From an uncultured Lachnospiraceae bacterium (GTDB lineage: Bacteria; Bacillota; Clostridia; Lachnospirales; Lachnospiraceae): a DNA stretch of 64,000 nucleotides. Each line of letters opens with the position of its first letter. Positions within the stretch are counted from its first letter, which is position 1. Made by a program: the position numbers and the translations under genes. This document shows positions 1-8,905 of the stretch, piece by piece. The stretch spans positions 1 to 64,000 of the forward strand of contig CAJTVQ010000015.1 in assembly GCA_910579935.1 (NCBI GenBank). Reading direction: 5' to 3'. The notes under the pieces are model-generated. The model searched no databases. It was not told the origin of the DNA and worked only from the letters and a program-made list of their open reading frames with translations.

Positions 1-516
1 AATAACAATACTTCTGGGATAATGGGACTTATTCCAGTTCTCGAATAAGTCCCATCCAGGCCGCCATTTTGCTGGTTATCACTGCCGGGACGCTGCTCTA
101 TACCATAAAAAAGAAAAAGATCACTACAAAAAATGTATCGAATAAAGCAGTTATTTTCCTGATCGGAGTCATGTTAGGGATCATGTCCTCTTTTCTGAGT
201 ATCGGAGGCGGGCCTGTGAATCTGGTAGTACTGTTCTATTTCTTTTCAATGGAGACGAAGCAGGCAGCCATGTACTCGATCTATATTATTATGTTCTCAC
301 AAATTGCCAGTCTGCTTGGCAGTCTGGCAAAAGGGAATATTCCTCCGTTTGAAGCTCCCCTGCTGGCGTTCATGGTGGTATGCGGTATTTTAGGCGGACT
401 GGCAGGAAGCAGGGTCAATAAAAAAAATAAAGGACCGGACAGTGGAACGGTTATTTATCGGATTGATGGCGGTGATCATTGTGATCAATATTTATAACAT
501 TTTCCGGTATATGTAG
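1..516 (+). pseudogene. TSUP (TauE/SafE) permease, truncated and frameshifted
   Basis: C-terminal half of a TSUP-family membrane permease (sulfite/organosulfur anion export family). The readable part carries several hydrophobic segments and the second family glycine motif SIGGGPVN near nt 200-225. Two lesions are visible. Upstream, the frame is closed by a stop at nt 3-5 and there is a hairpin at 24-53, so the N-terminal half is missing or lies beyond the window in another frame. Downstream, a run of eight A (420-427) shifts the frame: the annotated-style ORF ends at 497 in an unrelated tail, whereas the neighbouring frame reads a good family C-terminus (IKDRTVERLFIGLMAVIIV and onward) to a stop at 514-516. 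The A8 run could also be a sequencing error. Confidence 0.75.
24..53. repeat. Perfect 11-bp inverted repeat (hairpin) at the TSUP break
   Basis: GGGACTTATTC (24-34) and its exact complement GAATAAGTCCC (43-53) are separated by 8 nt. There is no T-tract, so it is not a standard terminator. It sits where the permease reading frame stops being recognisable, so it may be the edge of an inserted element or a rearrangement point. Confidence 0.6.
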
Positions 517-592
517 ACCGATGTCATGACGTTGGGGACAAAAAGTCTCCGGCGTCTTTTTCCTTTCCCCGCAAAGTTTTAGATAAATTCAT

Positions 593-620
593 TGTGGCAG
601 GACGGAATTTTCAGTATAAT
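593..620 (+). promoter_or_regulatory. Sigma-A promoter of the glycerol-3-phosphate operon
   Basis: TTGTGG (593-598), 16-bp spacer, then a consensus TATAAT (615-620), about 60 nt before the chosen start of the first flavoprotein. It lies inside the longest open frame, which supports the downstream ATG at 679. Confidence 0.6.
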
Positions 621-678
621 AAGAATAAGTTTTGGAATAAATGAAACAGGAAGCGGAAAACAGGAGAGAGGGAACAGG

Positions 679-2229
679 ATGCATGATGTGATTATCATAG
701 GAGCGGGCGTAAGCGGCTGCGCAGTTGCAAGGGAATTGTCGAGATATGACATGAGTGTCGCTGTATTGGAACGGGCGTCCGATGTTTGTGAGGGGACATC
801 TAAAGCAAACAGCGGAATTGTTCATGCGGGATATGATGCGGAGCCGGGAACGAAGAAGGCGCTTTTGAACATACAGGGAAGCCGCAGGATGGAGGAACTG
901 TCAAAAGAGTTGGATTTTCCTTATAAGAGAAATGGCTCCCTGGTGCTTTGTTTTGAAGAAAGCGACAGGGGAAAATTGCAGGAATTGCTGGATAAAGGAC
1001 AGAAGAACGGTGTGGAAAACCTGCGGATTTTGGAAAAAGAAGAACTGCGGAAGCTGGAGCCGAATCTTTCGGAGCATGTGGCTGCAGCTTTATACGCACC
1101 TACAGGAGGAATCGTATGTCCTTTCGGACTGACGATCGCCCTGGCGGAGAATGCCTGTGTCAACGGTGTGGAATTTCATTTGAACACGGAAGTCTACAGC
1201 GTGGAAAAAATGGAAAGCGAAGGAGAAGCGGAATCGGGAACAGAGACCGAGACGGAAGCAAGTGAGGAATCGGGAACAGAACCGGAGTCAGAAGCAGAAA
1301 CGAGAGCCGGAAGGGGAAAGAAAATATGGTACCGGCTGGAAACGTCCGGGGGGATATTTGAAAGCAGGATGGTAGTAAATGCCGCCGGAGTTTATGCCGA
1401 TGTATTCCACAATATGGTGAGCGGACGGAAACTGCACATCACGCCCCGGAAGGGGGAATACTGTCTGTTTGACAAGACAGTGGGAGATTACGTGTCTCAT
1501 ACCGTTTTCCAGTTGCCGACGAAATACGGCAAAGGTGTGCTGGTAACACCTACTGTCCACGGAAATCTGCTGATAGGCCCTACCGCAGAGGATATCGGCG
1601 ATAAAGAAGGGGTGAATACTACCGCAGGCGGATTGGAAGACGTGCTGAAGCGGGGCGGTTTAAGCGTGGAGAGAGTGCCGTTTGGAAAAGTGATTACTTC
1701 TTTTGCCGGACTCCGTGCCCATGAGGACGGGGAAGATTTTGTAATCGGGGAGCCAGGGGATGCGGAAGGGTTCGTGGATGTGGCAGGCATTGAGTCTCCG
1801 GGGCTTACCTGTGCGCCGGCGATCGGGGAATATGTGGCAGGATTGATACAGAAGCGCATTTCTGCTCCGGAGAAAAAGAATTTCACTGCAAGACGGACGG
1901 GGATTCCTTCCGTGGCTTTGGCGGACGGGGCAAAACGGCAGGAACTGATCAGGAAGGATCCGGCGTACGCGAATGTGATCTGCCGCTGTGAACTGGTGAC
2001 GGAGGGGGAGATCATGGAGGCCATTCACAGGCCCCTGGGCGCGACCACGCTAGACGGGATCAAACGCCGTACCAGAGCCGGAATGGGAAGATGTCAGGCT
2101 GGTTTCTGTGCACCTAAAACCGTGGAGATACTTGCAAGGGAATTGGGCAGCGATATGGGAGAGATCAGCAAGGCCGGAGGGGAGTCCGGATTTCTGACCG
2201 GATACACGAAGGCTGTGGAATGGGAATAA
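679..2229 (+). CDS. FAD-dependent glycerol-3-phosphate dehydrogenase-like oxidoreductase
   Basis: Flavoprotein of the GlpA/GlpO-like DAO superfamily, 516 aa from the ATG at 679, which has a GGAGAGAGG ribosome site and lies downstream of a promoter. The N-terminus has the FAD dinucleotide motif (IIGAGVSGCAVAREL). The C-terminus is a BFD-like [2Fe-2S] domain with four cysteines, CRC near residues 435-437 and GRCQAGFC near 471-478. It is the first gene of a unit with a second FAD oxidoreductase, a DUF1667 protein and glpK, so oxidation of glycerol 3-phosphate to DHAP is the likely role; this is inference from context and family. Oddity: an insert of about 35 residues near 178-213 is made almost entirely of Glu, Ser, Thr and Gly and looks like expanded low-complexity sequence. 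Confidence 0.88.
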   Translation: MHDVIIIGAGVSGCAVARELSRYDMSVAVLERASDVCEGTSKANSGIVHAGYDAEPGTKKALLNIQGSRRMEELSKELDFPYKRNGSLVLCFEESDRGKLQELLDKGQKNGVENLRILEKEELRKLEPNLSEHVAAALYAPTGGIVCPFGLTIALAENACVNGVEFHLNTEVYSVEKMESEGEAESGTETETEASEESGTEPESEAETRAGRGKKIWYRLETSGGIFESRMVVNAAGVYADVFHNMVSGRKLHITPRKGEYCLFDKTVGDYVSHTVFQLPTKYGKGVLVTPTVHGNLLIGPTAEDIGDKEGVNTTAGGLEDVLKRGGLSVERVPFGKVITSFAGLRAHEDGEDFVIGEPGDAEGFVDVAGIESPGLTCAPAIGEYVAGLIQKRISAPEKKNFTARRTGIPSVALADGAKRQELIRKDPAYANVICRCELVTEGEIMEAIHRPLGATTLDGIKRRTRAGMGRCQAGFCAPKTVEILARELGSDMGEISKAGGESGFLTGYTKAVEWE

Positions 2230-2244
2230 AAAACGAGGTGCGGC

Positions 2245-3630
2245 ATGAAGAAAAGAGTTGACATATTGATCGTGGGAGGCGGTCCGGCAGGGCTGGCGGC
2301 TGCAGTGGCGGCAAAGGAAGCGGGAATAAGAAGTGAAAATATTCTGCTCGTGGAGCGGGATGGGGAGTTGGGTGGCATTCTGAACCAGTGTATCCACAAT
2401 GGTTTCGGTCTGCATACTTTTAAGGAGGAACTGACCGGGCCGGAGTATGCGGCAAGATATGAGGGGAAAGTATATGATGCGGAAATCCCGTATCTTCTAA
2501 ATACGATCGTGGTGGATATCCGTATGGAGAAAGAGGCAGAGGAAAAGGAGTCTGGCGCCATGGAATCCGCGCCTGCGGAAACAGGTGAAAAAAATAAGGA
2601 CGGAAATGACAGCTGTGTCAATAAAATGAAATATGTGACAGCTATGAACAAGTCTGAGGGACTGCTTACTGTAGAAGCGAAAGCCGTGGTTTTGGCCATG
2701 GGATGCAGGGAACGCTCCAGAGGAGCACTGAATATTCCGGGGTATCGTCCGGCCGGGATTTATTCGGCAGGAACGGCGCAGCGTTATGTGAATATCGAGG
2801 GCAGGATGCCGGGACGGGAAGTGGTGATCTTAGGCTCCGGCGATATCGGACTGATCATGGCGAGGCGTATGACATTAGAGGGTGCAAAAGTAAAATTAGT
2901 GGCGGAACTGCTGCCTTATTCCGGCGGCCTGAAAAGAAATATCGTGCAATGCCTGGACGATTTCAGTATTCCTTTAAAACTCAGCCATACCATCATTGAC
3001 ATTGACGGGAAAGAGCGGGTGAAGGGAGTTACCGTGGCGCAGGTGGATGAAAACCGCAGGCCCATAGCGGGAACGGAGGAATATATCAGCTGCGATACCC
3101 TGCTGCTTTCCTGCGGGCTGATACCGGAAAACGAATTATCCGCCGGATTGGGTGTGACTTTGAATCCGGTGACTTCGGGGCCGGTGGTAAATGAGAGTCT
3201 GGAGACAGACGTGGAGGGTGTATTTGCCTGCGGAAATGTGCTGCATGTACATGATCTGGTGGATTATGTGTCAGAGGAAGCGGAAAATGCGGGAAGAAAT
3301 GCGGCGGCATATATCATGCGCGGGCGTTCGGAAAAAGAAATGACAGGGTCATCCTCCGGGCAGGTGATTGAAATAAAAGCAGATAAGGGGGTGCGTTATA
3401 CGGTGCCGTCCCTGCTCCGGCAGAAATATGTGCAGGAAGAACAGGTCATCCGGTTTCGGGTAGGTGATGCGTATCGGGATGCGGTATTGGCAGTTTATTT
3501 TAATGACACGCCTGTCATGCGGATAAATAAAAGGGCGATGGTGCCGGGAGAAATGGAGCAGGTGAAACTGAAAAAAAGCAAATTGAAGGATTATCCGGAA
3601 CTCAGGGAGATTCGGATTGCAATAGAGTAA
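2245..3630 (+). CDS. NAD(P)/FAD-dependent oxidoreductase, second subunit of the G3P-oxidising complex
   Basis: 461-aa pyridine nucleotide-disulfide-oxidoreductase-like protein. It has an N-terminal FAD site (ILIVGGGPAGLAAAVAA), a CIHNGFG segment near residue 50, and a second GxGxxG site (VVILGSGDIGLIMARR) near residue 195 for NAD(P). Proteins of this type are usually encoded with the GlpA-like flavoprotein and a DUF1667 protein next to glpK in Clostridia, and are thought to pass electrons from the dehydrogenase to NAD or another carrier. It starts 15 nt after the upstream stop. Near residues 95-130 it also carries a charged, low-complexity insert (Glu/Lys/Ala/Ser), echoing the insert in its partner. 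The electron acceptor is not evident. Confidence 0.88.
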   Translation: MKKRVDILIVGGGPAGLAAAVAAKEAGIRSENILLVERDGELGGILNQCIHNGFGLHTFKEELTGPEYAARYEGKVYDAEIPYLLNTIVVDIRMEKEAEEKESGAMESAPAETGEKNKDGNDSCVNKMKYVTAMNKSEGLLTVEAKAVVLAMGCRERSRGALNIPGYRPAGIYSAGTAQRYVNIEGRMPGREVVILGSGDIGLIMARRMTLEGAKVKLVAELLPYSGGLKRNIVQCLDDFSIPLKLSHTIIDIDGKERVKGVTVAQVDENRRPIAGTEEYISCDTLLLSCGLIPENELSAGLGVTLNPVTSGPVVNESLETDVEGVFACGNVLHVHDLVDYVSEEAENAGRNAAAYIMRGRSEKEMTGSSSGQVIEIKADKGVRYTVPSLLRQKYVQEEQVIRFRVGDAYRDAVLAVYFNDTPVMRINKRAMVPGEMEQVKLKKSKLKDYPELREIRIAIE

Positions 3631-3677
3631 GTCCGGTTAGGAAAGGAGGAAAAGGCTGGGAAGAATCGAAGAAATAA

Positions 3678-4112
3678 ATGAAAATGGGAGAAGGTATGGA
3701 TATTAAAAAAAGTGGAATAGAGACAGAAACTAAAGCAACACAGGAGAAACAGGAACTGGTATGTATCCGCTGTCCCATTGGCTGTAGGATAACAGTGGAG
3801 AGCAATCCGGACAGGACGCTGCATATCACGGGAAACACATGCGGCAGGGGGGCGGAGTATGCCGAAAAGGAACTGACAGATCCCACGAGGATTGTGACTT
3901 CTACGGTACGTGTCCGCAATGGAAATCAGCCTGTCGTGTCAGTGAAAACAAAGGAAGACATTCCCAAAGGGAAAATAATGGAATGCATGGAGGCCATAAG
4001 AGGCGTGGAGCTGGAAGCGCCTGTGCACATCGGCGACGTGGCCTTGGCGGATGTGGCGGGAACCGGTGTGGATATGGTAGTGACAAAGGACGTGGGACTC
4101 GTGACAGCATAG
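3678..4112 (+). CDS. DUF1667 domain protein (third component of the G3P unit)
   Basis: Small protein (up to 144 aa) with two short cysteine motifs, CIRCPIGC and NTCGRGAEYA, typical of DUF1667, suggesting metal or Fe-S binding. It always travels with the two flavoproteins in clostridial glp clusters; its biochemical role is not established. In-frame ATGs at 3678, 3684 and 3696 are all possible; none has an ideal ribosome site, and the first 25 residues are poorly conserved in style, so the start is uncertain. It ends 114 nt before glpK. Confidence 0.8.
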   Translation: MKMGEGMDIKKSGIETETKATQEKQELVCIRCPIGCRITVESNPDRTLHITGNTCGRGAEYAEKELTDPTRIVTSTVRVRNGNQPVVSVKTKEDIPKGKIMECMEAIRGVELEAPVHIGDVALADVAGTGVDMVVTKDVGLVTA

Positions 4113-4226
4113 CGGTATAGAAGCAGGTAATGGGGAATTATATGGGGTCGCAGGACAGAGGATAATTAGCTGCGGATGGAACAAAAATGATGAAAACAAA
4201 TGGTAATATGGGAAGGGAGAAGGCAT

Positions 4227-5735
4227 ATGGCAAAGTATATGATGGCACTGGACCAGGGAACGACCAGCTCGCGCTGTATTTTATTTGACAAAGAAGGCAA
4301 AATCCTGAGTATGGCACAGAAAGAATTTACCCAGCTGTATCCAAACCTGGGATGGGTGGAGCATAATCCAATGGAAATCTGGTCTTCCCAGCTTGCAGTG
4401 GCAACGGAAGCAATGGCTGTTCTGGGAGCGGCGGCGGAAGATATCAGCGGTATCGGGATTACGAACCAGCGGGAAACTACCATCGTGTGGGATAAAAATA
4501 CGGGAGTCCCGGTTTATAATGCGATCGTATGGCAGTGCCGCAGAACGGCTGCACAGGTGGATGAGCTGAAAGCGGAAGGATACGGGGAAACGATACGAAA
4601 AAAAACGGGACTGGTGCCGGATGCTTATTTTTCCGCAACGAAAATCGCATGGATTCTGGATCATACAGAGGGTGCGAGGGAACGTGCCGAAAAGGGAGAA
4701 TTGCTGTTTGGAACGGTAGACAGCTGGCTGATCTGGAATCTGACCAAAGGTGCCGTGCATGTAACCGATTACACCAATGCGTCCCGGACTATGCTCTATA
4801 ACATCCATGAACTGTGCTGGGATGAGGAACTGCTGGAAAAACTGAGAATTCCAAGGATGATGCTGCCGGAGGTAAAGCCTTCCAGCTGTATCTACGGCTA
4901 TACGGATGTCGGAGTACTGGGCGGCAATATTCCCATAGCGGGAGCCGCGGGGGACCAGCAGGCGGCGCTGTTCGGACAGTGCTGTTTTGAAAAAGGGCAG
5001 GTAAAAAATACATACGGTACGGGCTGTTTCCTGCTGATGCATACCGGAGAAAAAGCGATTCTGTCAGGAAACGGACTGCTGACTACCATTGCGGCCGGCT
5101 GCGGCGATAAGGTGGAATATGCGCTGGAGGGGAGCGTATTTGTGGCGGGGGCGGCAGTCCAGTGGCTGCGGGATGAAATGCGGATGATAAAAAATGCTTC
5201 CCAATCGGAGGAATATGCAGATGTGGTGAAGGACACCGCCGGAGTGTATATCGTTCCTGCGTTTGCGGGGCTTGGCGCCCCTTATTGGAACCAGTATGCC
5301 AGGGGAACGGTGACGGGAATCACAAGGGGCTGCCGGAAAGAGCATTTTATACGGGCAGCGCTGGAATCCATTGCGTATCAGACCGCGGATGTGCTGCGTG
5401 CGATGGAGGAGGATACAGGAATCCGTTTAAGGGAATTGAAGGTGGACGGCGGCGCCAGCGCCAACAATTTTCTAATGAAATTTCAGGCGGGCATTATTGA
5501 TGCAGTGGTATACCGTCCAAAATGCATTGAAACAACGGCTTTGGGAGCAGCCTATCTGGCGGGGCTGGCTACCGGATTTTATAAGGACAAGGATGAAATA
5601 TGCGCTAACTGGCAGCTGGGCAGAACGTTTGAGCCTTCGATAGAGGAGGAAGAAAGAAAGGCGCTCTTAGCAGGCTGGAAACGGGCAGTGGACTGTGCGC
5701 TGGCTTATTCCGATGGGGAATGCAAAATGAGGTAA
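4227..5735 (+). CDS. glpK: Glycerol kinase
   Basis: FGGY-family kinase that makes glycerol 3-phosphate from glycerol and ATP. 502 aa from the ATG at 4227 (ribosome site GGAAGGGAGAAGG), which is the usual family length. Seen: the N-terminal phosphate-binding segment ALDQGTTSSR, the substrate segment NQRET, the FGGY hallmark region around VTDYTNASRTML, the GDQQAALFGQ motif, and the C-terminal VDGGASANNFLMKFQA. It supplies the substrate of the upstream flavoprotein complex. No glycerol facilitator gene is present in the window. Confidence 0.97.
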   Translation: MAKYMMALDQGTTSSRCILFDKEGKILSMAQKEFTQLYPNLGWVEHNPMEIWSSQLAVATEAMAVLGAAAEDISGIGITNQRETTIVWDKNTGVPVYNAIVWQCRRTAAQVDELKAEGYGETIRKKTGLVPDAYFSATKIAWILDHTEGARERAEKGELLFGTVDSWLIWNLTKGAVHVTDYTNASRTMLYNIHELCWDEELLEKLRIPRMMLPEVKPSSCIYGYTDVGVLGGNIPIAGAAGDQQAALFGQCCFEKGQVKNTYGTGCFLLMHTGEKAILSGNGLLTTIAAGCGDKVEYALEGSVFVAGAAVQWLRDEMRMIKNASQSEEYADVVKDTAGVYIVPAFAGLGAPYWNQYARGTVTGITRGCRKEHFIRAALESIAYQTADVLRAMEEDTGIRLRELKVDGGASANNFLMKFQAGIIDAVVYRPKCIETTALGAAYLAGLATGFYKDKDEICANWQLGRTFEPSIEEEERKALLAGWKRAVDCALAYSDGECKMR

Positions 5736-5741
5736 AAGGAA

Positions 5742-6371
5742 ATGGAAAATAAAGAAGAGAAGAAAAAATTTACAGACGTTCGGAAAGTAACGGATAATCC
5801 TTTTTTTAACCTGTATGAAATGGATGCGCTGACGAACAGCGGAAAACCTTTCGGGTATTATTTCGGTTCAAGGAATGATGAAGATCATATTAAATTAAAG
5901 ACGAAAGCAATGAATGTGGAGGGAATCGTCATATATCCGGTTGTAAAGGAGGAACCTGACAAGATTGTCATGATTCGTCAATACCGTTATCCGCTGGATG
6001 CCTGTCTTTACGAACTTCCTGCGGGACTGGTGGACGGCGGGGAAACCCCGGCCCAGGCGGCGATCCGTGAGATGAAAGAAGAAACGGGGCTGGATTTTGA
6101 AGTATATGAGGGCGGCAATCCGGCTTTCCGCAGACCGTTTTTCATGGGGGCGGGTTTCACGGATGAGTGTTCGGCAGCGGTTTTTGGCTATGCCCATGGG
6201 AAGATCAGCGACCGTTATCTGGAGGACAGCGAGAGTATACAGGTGCTTTTCGCTGATAAGAAAGAGGCGTTGAGGATTTTACAGGAGGAGAGGGTTTCGC
6301 TCCGGTGCGCATATCTTCTGATGCAGTTTTTGCGGAGTGAGGCAGGGGAGCCGTTTGGGTTTTTGATGTAA
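5742..6371 (+). CDS. NUDIX hydrolase (ADP-ribose pyrophosphatase-like)
   Basis: 209-aa NUDIX hydrolase starting 6 nt after glpK, so it is co-transcribed. The NUDIX box is complete and matches Gx5Ex7REUxEExGU (AGLVDGGE...REMKEETGL, residues about 92-117). The general layout, with an N-terminal beta domain and then the box, resembles ADP-ribose / nucleoside-diphosphate-sugar pyrophosphatases. The substrate cannot be told from sequence. Last gene of the operon; a terminator follows. Confidence 0.88.
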   Translation: MENKEEKKKFTDVRKVTDNPFFNLYEMDALTNSGKPFGYYFGSRNDEDHIKLKTKAMNVEGIVIYPVVKEEPDKIVMIRQYRYPLDACLYELPAGLVDGGETPAQAAIREMKEETGLDFEVYEGGNPAFRRPFFMGAGFTDECSAAVFGYAHGKISDRYLEDSESIQVLFADKKEALRILQEERVSLRCAYLLMQFLRSEAGEPFGFLM

Positions 6372-6407
6372 TAAAGCGGAGAAGACGAAATTGGAACATA
6401 AGGAAAG

Positions 6408-6446
6408 CCTCCGGTTGCAGACGCCTGCAATCGGGGGATATTTTTG
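6408..6446 (+). terminator. Rho-independent terminator of the glp operon
   Basis: A 13-bp stem with G-T wobbles (arms 6408-6420 and 6425-6437), loop ACGC, followed by ATATTTTTG. Confidence 0.8.
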
Positions 6447-6611
6447 TGGAAAGTGCTCAAAAAACAGAGATATTCATTGCTTTTAATTTATAATTTAATT
6501 AAAATTAACTATTTTTTACTTTACATAGAACTTCTGAAATGGTATTTTGTAATATAGGGAGCAGTCATTGATTTTTGGATGACAAGAGTGGGAATTTTAT
6601 GCGCATTTTGA

Positions 6612-6625
6612 CTGTGAATAGTAAC
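6612..6625 (+). repeat. Solo arm of the GTTACTATTCACAG repeat family
   Basis: CTGTGAATAGTAAC here matches the right arm of the hairpin repeats at 55284-55318 and 58200-58234. No left arm is visible upstream. It lies in the AT-rich 226-bp gap before the alpha-galactosidase. The rest of the gap contains an AT palindrome (TTTAATTAAA at 6494-6503) but no convincing promoter. Confidence 0.45.
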
Positions 6626-6672
6626 AGATCATCAGCGATGTAACGAATCATGAATACAGGAAAAAGAAAGGC

Positions 6673-8874
6673 ATGGGAAATAGTATGGGAATTAAATATT
6701 ATGAACAGCAGCGCATTTACAAGCTGGATACGCCTCATACCAGCTATATCATGGCGGCAGTGGACGCGGAGAATTTTTTAGGGCATGTATATTACGGGGA
6801 ACGGCTGGAAGATTATGACCTGACGTATTTATTAAGGACAGGGGAAGCCCCTTTTGTACCTTCGGAAAACAGCAGGGAGCGCTGTTCCTTTATGGATTGT
6901 TTTCCAATGGAGTATGCGGGGCATGGAGCGGGGGATTACCGTGACGGATGCATCCGTGTGCGTTCCAAGGGCGGACACAGTGCAATAAATCTGACTGTTG
7001 TTTCACATGACATTTATGATGGAAAAAAGAAACTGGAAGGGCTTCCGGCGACTTTCGGTGGGGTAAAAGAGTGCAGTACGTTGGAAATCCATTGTGAGGA
7101 TGCTGTACTGGGGCTGAAAGCAACGCTGATGTACACGGTATTTGAAGATGTGGATGCCATTGCCAGAAGCGTAAAAGTGACGAATGTGTCAGGAGAGGAA
7201 ATTTATCTGACAAAAGTTCTGTCCGCATGTCTGGATATGGATAACAAAGCTTTTGAGCGTATCACCCTGCATGGCTCATGGGCAAGGGAACGCCGGATCC
7301 AGAGACAGAAAGCGGGATACGGAAAGTATGCGGTATCTTCCCTGCGGGGGGAACCGGGACATCAGGAGCATCCGTTTATGGCGCTGGTGACGGAAGGAAC
7401 CTCGCAGGATACGGGGGAAGTCTATGCCATGAACCTTGTGTATTCCGGTAACTTTATCGTACAGGAGGAAATAAGCCAGTTTGACAGTGTGCGTATGACG
7501 ATCGGAATCAATCCGGACGATTTTTGCTGGAAACTGAAGCCGCAGGAGAGTTTTCAGGCACCGGAAGCGGTGCTGGTATATTCGGCAGAGGGCATCGGGG
7601 GCATGACCCGCAGTTTTCATGATTTATACCGGAAACATTTAATCCGCAGTCCTTATAAGGATAAAAAACGTCCCATCCTTATTAATAACTGGGAAGCGAC
7701 TTATTTTGAATTTGATACGGACAAATTGATCAGTATAGCAAAGCAGGCATCGGAGCTTGGGATTGAAATGCTGGTAATGGATGACGGCTGGTTTGGCAGA
7801 CGGAACAATGATGACTGCGCGCTGGGGGACTGGCAGGTCAACGAGGAAAAACTGAAGGGCGGATTGGAATACCTGGTGTCGGAAGTAAATAAACTGGGGA
7901 TGAAGTTTGGTATCTGGTTTGAACCGGAGATGATATCGCCGGATTCTGATCTATACCGGGCCCATCCGGACTGGGCGTTTGCGGTTCCGGGCCGGACGCC
8001 TGCGATGGCAAGGCAGCAGTATGTGCTGGACCTGACGAGGAAGGAAGTACGGGATTATGCCTATGAATGTGTGGCCAAAATCCTGCGCGGCGCCAATATC
8101 GAATATGTGAAATGGGATATGAACCGTCCGCTCTGTGATATTGGCAGTATAGGACTTCCGGCGCAGCAGCAGGGAGAACTGTATCACCGTTATGTACTGG
8201 CTTTATATGAAATGCAGGAACGTCTGATCACGGAATTTCCCGGACTTCTTCTGGAGAACTGCTCCGGCGGCGGCGCACGGTTCGATGCAGGGATGCTTTA
8301 TTACAGTCCCCAGATATGGTGCTCCGATGATACGGACGCGGTGGAGCGGCTGATGATTCAGGAGGGGACTTCCCTTATTTATCCGCTTTCCACTATGGGA
8401 GCCCATGTTTCCGACTGTCCGAATCATGAGGTTGGCAGGGTGACACCCTTTGAAACCAGGGGGTATGTGGCGCTGGCGGGCACATTCGGCTATGAGCTGG
8501 ATGTGACGAAGATTTCGGAAGACGACAGGGAGATGATTCCGAAGCAGGTGGCTATGTACCATAAATACAACGACCTGGTGCGGGAGGGGGATTATTACAG
8601 GATTGCATCCTATGGGGAAAATCAGAGTTATGATTGTTATGCAGTAGTGAGCAAAGATAAAAAAGAAGCGCTTGTGACGTATGTACAGGTATTGAACAGG
8701 CCAAGCAGCCACAGCAGGCGCATCTGTCTGAAAGGCCTGGATGCACAGACCAGATACAGGGTGGACGGCATGGACGGCATATACCGTGGGAATACCCTGA
8801 TGAAGGCCGGCATACAGATAGAAAATATGCGGGGAGATTTTATGGGAAAAATCATTCATGTGACCGCAATATAG
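6673..8874 (+). CDS. Alpha-galactosidase, GH36
   Basis: 733 aa, the usual length of clan GH-D family 36 enzymes, with no signal peptide (cytoplasmic). It has an N-terminal beta-supersandwich, a TIM barrel from about residue 330 (WEATYFEFD, VMDDGWFGRRN, WFEPEM) and a C-terminal beta domain. The nucleophile Asp482 lies in KWDMNR, and the acid/base Asp552 in CSDDTDAVERL; the 70-residue spacing is that of characterised members. It removes alpha-1,6-galactose from raffinose-type sugars or galactomannan oligosaccharides. Followed 31 nt later by a LacI regulator; the mannan locus lies 10 kb downstream, so galactomannan side-chain removal is a reasonable inference. Start chosen at 6673 behind AGGAAAAAGAAAGG. 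Confidence 0.95.
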   Translation: MGNSMGIKYYEQQRIYKLDTPHTSYIMAAVDAENFLGHVYYGERLEDYDLTYLLRTGEAPFVPSENSRERCSFMDCFPMEYAGHGAGDYRDGCIRVRSKGGHSAINLTVVSHDIYDGKKKLEGLPATFGGVKECSTLEIHCEDAVLGLKATLMYTVFEDVDAIARSVKVTNVSGEEIYLTKVLSACLDMDNKAFERITLHGSWARERRIQRQKAGYGKYAVSSLRGEPGHQEHPFMALVTEGTSQDTGEVYAMNLVYSGNFIVQEEISQFDSVRMTIGINPDDFCWKLKPQESFQAPEAVLVYSAEGIGGMTRSFHDLYRKHLIRSPYKDKKRPILINNWEATYFEFDTDKLISIAKQASELGIEMLVMDDGWFGRRNNDDCALGDWQVNEEKLKGGLEYLVSEVNKLGMKFGIWFEPEMISPDSDLYRAHPDWAFAVPGRTPAMARQQYVLDLTRKEVRDYAYECVAKILRGANIEYVKWDMNRPLCDIGSIGLPAQQQGELYHRYVLALYEMQERLITEFPGLLLENCSGGGARFDAGMLYYSPQIWCSDDTDAVERLMIQEGTSLIYPLSTMGAHVSDCPNHEVGRVTPFETRGYVALAGTFGYELDVTKISEDDREMIPKQVAMYHKYNDLVREGDYYRIASYGENQSYDCYAVVSKDKKEALVTYVQVLNRPSSHSRRICLKGLDAQTRYRVDGMDGIYRGNTLMKAGIQIENMRGDFMGKIIHVTAI

Positions 8875-8905
8875 AGTATAAGGGGATAAATGGAAAAGCG
8901 AGGAT

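Noticed and set aside
541..561. AAAAAG...CTTTTT weak hairpin after the TSUP remnant, considered as a terminator.
   Set aside because: Only six A/T-rich pairs around a 10-nt loop; too weak to call.
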